Below, piece by piece: positions 6,189 through 7,925 of a stretch of 7,925 nucleotides of DNA (within the stretch, counting starts at the first letter, position 1; each line of letters opens with the position of its first letter). The translations under genes and the position numbers were made by a program. The notes beneath the pieces are model-generated. The model was given only the letters and a program-made list of their open reading frames with translations, ran no database searches and was not told where the DNA came from. Source of the DNA: Pseudomonadota bacterium (lineage in GTDB: Bacteria; Pseudomonadota; Alphaproteobacteria; Acetobacterales; Acetobacteraceae); NCBI GenBank assembly GCA_023390705.1, contig JAEWCI010000478.1, forward strand, positions 1-7,925, given 5' to 3'.

Positions 6189-6205
6189 CGGCGGGCGCCC
6201 CGCCG
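6189..6205 (-). terminator. GC hairpin after the receptor stop codon
   Basis: CGGCGGG (6189-6195) pairs with CCCGCCG (6199-6205) around a three-base loop, 48 bases beyond the receptor stop. It is strong and GC-only but lacks a T-tract. It may halt transcription or protect the 3' end together with the hairpin at 6143-6165. Confidence 0.35.
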
Positions 6206-6253
6206 GTCTGGTGCCGTGGGTTGCAGCGGCGCCCGTTCCGCGCGGAATCCAGC

Positions 6254-7219
6254 CTATTCCGGGCTGATCCGCTGCGCCTCGATCAGCGCCTTCCAGCGGG
6301 CGATTTCCGAGACCACCAGGTCGCGCATCTCCTCCGGTGTGCTGCCGCCGGCCTCGCCATCCACCATCTCCGCCAGGCGGGGCTTCACCCCTGGCTGGTC
6401 GAGCGCGTGCAGCACGGCGCGGTTGAGCCGCGCCACCAGTTCCGGCGGCGTGCCGCGCGGCGCCAGCACTCCCGCCCAGGTGGTGCCGGCGAAACCCGGC
6501 AGCCCGGCCTCGGCGGCGGTCGGCACCTCCGGCAGGCGGGAGGAGCGGGCAGGGGAGGTGACGGCCAGCAGCCTCAGCTTGCCTTCCCGCATATGCGGCA
6601 CAGCCACCACCGGGGAGATGACGGCGAAGGGCACCTCGCCGCCCAGCAGCGCGGCGACGGCGGCGGCATCGCCGCGATAGGGCACATGCGTCATCTGCAC
6701 CCGGCCCATGCTGTTGACCATCTCACCCACCAGATGCTGGGTGGAGCCGGCGCCCGCCGAGCCGAATTGCAGCGCGTTCGGCGCCCGCCCGGCCATGGCC
6801 AGCAGCGCCCGCAGGTCCTGCGCCGGGTGGTCCGCCCGCACCGCCAGGACGAAGGCATAGCGCACGATCAGCGAGACGAAGGCGAAGCCCTCGACCGGAT
6901 CGTAATTCAGGTTGCGGGCGAAGGCGGCGCTGACGGCATGGCCGCCGGTGACCAGTCCGATGGTCTGCCCATCCGGCGCGGCGCGGGAGATGGCGGCGGC
7001 GCCGATATTGCCGCCGGCGCCCGGCCGTGGCTCCACCACCACCGCCTGTCCCAGCGATTCGCCGATGCCCGGCGCCAGCAGGCGGGAGAAGATGTCCGCC
7101 GGCCCACCCGGGCCGAAACCATGGATGAGCGTGACCGGCCGCGCCTGGGCCCGGACGAGGCCGGGCAGGGCCAACGCGGCGGCAAGGCCGGCGGCCGCGC
7201 GGCGGGTGATGCTGTTCAT
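6254..7219 (-). CDS. Bug/TctC-family periplasmic solute-binding receptor
   Basis: A 321-residue protein of normal length for the tripartite tricarboxylate transporter receptor family (Bug, Pfam PF03401). These capture carboxylates or aromatic acids in the periplasm for a TctAB-type carrier, although many members have no carrier nearby. Residues 1-26 are a signal peptide; TRRAAAG is a twin-arginine-like start and cleavage is probably after RAQA. Family marks in order: GFGPGGPADIFSRLLAPGIG (34-53), EPRPGAGGNIGAAA (63-76), APDGQTIGLV (81-90), THVPYRG (177-183) and TWAGVLAPRGTP (247-258). The ATG is supported by GGGAGG eight bases upstream. It follows the extradiol dioxygenase gene on the same strand after a 128-bp gap, which suggests that the ligand belongs to the same catabolic route. 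No TctA or TctB gene is in the window. The ligand cannot be read from the sequence. Confidence 0.93.
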   Translation of the reverse strand: MNSITRRAAAGLAAALALPGLVRAQARPVTLIHGFGPGGPADIFSRLLAPGIGESLGQAVVVEPRPGAGGNIGAAAISRAAPDGQTIGLVTGGHAVSAAFARNLNYDPVEGFAFVSLIVRYAFVLAVRADHPAQDLRALLAMAGRAPNALQFGSAGAGSTQHLVGEMVNSMGRVQMTHVPYRGDAAAVAALLGGEVPFAVISPVVAVPHMREGKLRLLAVTSPARSSRLPEVPTAAEAGLPGFAGTTWAGVLAPRGTPPELVARLNRAVLHALDQPGVKPRLAEMVDGEAGGSTPEEMRDLVVSEIARWKALIEAQRISPE

Positions 7220-7227
7220 TCTCGTTG

Positions 7228-7233
7228 CCTCCC
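7228..7233 (-). promoter_or_regulatory. Ribosome binding site of the receptor gene
   Basis: On the minus strand GGGAGG lies eight bases before the ATG at 7219-7217. It confirms the start that places a signal peptide at the N-terminus. Confidence 0.75.
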
Positions 7234-7268
7234 TATGATTTCGGCCTGCCGCGGATTGCGTTCCGAAC

Positions 7269-7329
7269 TGAACGCCGGTCCGCCGCAGGTCATTGCCTGT
7301 GGGGCGGACTCACGCCGCCGGGCATTCAC
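7269..7329. repeat. Imperfect palindrome between dioxygenase and receptor genes
   Basis: GTCCGCC (7278-7284) pairs with GGCGGAC (7303-7309), and inside it CAGG (7286-7289) pairs with CCTG (7296-7299) around a six-base loop. Outside, TGAACGCC (7269-7276) can pair imperfectly with GGCATTCA (7322-7329), leaving an unpaired stretch. In the intercistronic RNA it could stabilise or attenuate the transcript before the receptor gene. A REP-like repeat is equally possible. Confidence 0.45.
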
Positions 7330-7345
7330 GTCCCTCCGCGATCCG
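7310..7345. repeat. 36-bp imperfect direct repeat, copy 2
   Basis: This is the partner of the segment at 6089-6124 in the same orientation (28 of 36 identical, no gaps). It lies immediately beyond the dioxygenase stop codon (7350-7348 on the minus strand) and overlaps the right arm of the palindrome to its left. The pair brackets the receptor gene. Confidence 0.55.
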
Positions 7346-7347
7346 TT

Positions 7348-7925
7348 CTATTCGCTGGCCGCGTCGCGGAATTCCTGGGGCGATTGCGGCCCCCACTGGC
7401 TGCGCAGGCCCTGGCTGCGCGGCAGCAGCCGTGGCGGCGTGCCGGCGTTCAGCAGGTCGGAGTCCGTCCAGTGTTCGTGGACCCTTCCCCAGGGGTCCTT
7501 CCAGTAGTCGAAGACCTGGCTGCCCAGCAGATGACGGCCGATGCCCCAGATGTGGTGATAAAGTCCCTGCGCCCGCAGATGGTCGTGCCCGGCATGCAGG
7601 TCGTCGATGTCCTGCACCTCGAAGGCCGCATGGTTCAGCCCGGCGCGCTCATGCCGGGCGAACATCATGGTGTGGTGGTCCACGAAGGCTTCGCCGCGGT
7701 CCGTGCGGTTGAAGCTGGCCAGGATGGTGCCCGGGTCGTCATCGGCATGCACGTCCTCCGACACGATCAGGCCGAGATGGCGGTGCGCCCAGGCGCGGCT
7801 GCCGGCGATGTCCGGGGTGGAGAGGACGGCATGGCCCAGCCGCTTCACCTGGCAGGGCCGCGGCGAGATGCGTTGCAACGTGCCCTTCCGGCGGCGTTCC
7901 GGCCCGGTGTTGAGCAGGCTGGTGC
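7348..7925 (-). CDS. Type I extradiol ring-cleavage dioxygenase (VOC fold), N-terminus outside window
   Basis: The frame stays open to the right edge, so this is the C-terminal 192 residues of a longer, probably two-domain protein. A TTG at 7878-7876 could be mistaken for its start, but upstream residues (LLNTGPERRRKGTLQ) continue into the domain and look like the interdomain link. Counting from that TTG codon, the metal ligands are H16 (RLGHAVL), H83 (GLNHAAFEV) and E135 (RVHEHW). H68, H116 (GIGRH) and Y125 (FDYW) sit at the spacing of the BphC catalytic residues H195, H241 and Y250. This predicts Fe(II)- or Mn(II)-dependent meta cleavage of a catechol-like substrate in the cytoplasm. The end (SQWGP, PQEF) resembles catabolic VOC proteins that I recall next to Bug receptors. 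It precedes the receptor gene on the same strand, so they are probably co-transcribed. The substrate is unknown; a non-dioxygenase VOC enzyme is less likely given the complete site. Confidence 0.88.
   Translation of the reverse strand, partial: TSLLNTGPERRRKGTLQRISPRPCQVKRLGHAVLSTPDIAGSRAWAHRHLGLIVSEDVHADDDPGTILASFNRTDRGEAFVDHHTMMFARHERAGLNHAAFEVQDIDDLHAGHDHLRAQGLYHHIWGIGRHLLGSQVFDYWKDPWGRVHEHWTDSDLLNAGTPPRLLPRSQGLRSQWGPQSPQEFRDAASE

Noticed and set aside
5843..6253. Possible transposase remnant or small RNA gene in the gene-free stretch
   Set aside because: No frame shows transposase motifs, and no clean terminal inverted repeats with target duplication were found. CTGGAGCA at 5961-5968 and TGCTCCAG at 6123-6130 are inverted, but too short to define an IS.
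6107..7507. Plus-strand open frame of about 466 codons over the receptor and dioxygenase genes
   Set aside because: It crosses two real minus-strand genes and the structured spacer, and its translation is Arg/Gly/His-rich without family features.
7876..7878. TTG as the start of the dioxygenase
   Set aside because: The frame remains open to the window edge, and the residues upstream read like the interdomain linker of a two-domain extradiol enzyme, so the gene most likely begins outside.

Overview
The window reads as a very GC-rich alphaproteobacterial chromosome segment, most like Rhodospirillales/Acetobacteraceae (Roseomonas-type). This is inferred from a CcmB fragment, an aa3-type Cox1, an HWE-family sensor kinase, a Bug/TctC periplasmic receptor next to an extradiol dioxygenase, and an intergenic repeat of alphaproteobacterial style. 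No search could be run, so the taxonomy is a judgement from protein character.

Layout. Positions 1-212 (+) hold the 3' end of ccmB (haem exporter permease). Six bases later, tail to tail, lies a stand-alone ctaD (cytochrome c oxidase subunit I, minus strand, 219-1811). A 264-bp divergent spacer with an AT-rich patch separates ctaD from a small plus-strand gene (2076-2507). That gene encodes an unrecognised, probably DNA-binding protein with an HTH-like and a ribbon-helix-helix-like segment. A large two-tier hairpin (2530-2575) sits between it and a convergent minus-strand gene for a Pro/Ala-rich lipoprotein (2633-3235). Divergent from the lipoprotein gene is a long plus-strand gene (3380-5842) for a membrane sensor kinase (Cache-like sensor, two PAS domains, HWE kinase) with no response regulator in view. 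A 411-bp gene-free stretch (5843-6253) holds several hairpins and a structured repeat element. The last block is minus strand: an extradiol (VOC) dioxygenase cut by the window edge (7348-7925), followed downstream by a Bug-type solute receptor (6254-7219). These two are probably one catabolic transcription unit for an aromatic or carboxylate substrate.

Functional reading. The left part concerns cytochrome c maturation and terminal oxidation, the middle is sensing, and the right is uptake and ring cleavage. The most striking observation is in ctaD. The histidine of the HPEVY motif (a CuB ligand, the one cross-linked to tyrosine) is replaced by proline, and a Mg-site aspartate is asparagine, while the other haem, copper and proton-channel residues are intact. 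Further points are the two-segment DNA-binding-like protein divergent from this orphan ctaD, and a 36-bp imperfect repeat, with related short motifs, on both sides of the receptor gene. I found no CRISPR array, RNA gene, transposase or phage gene.
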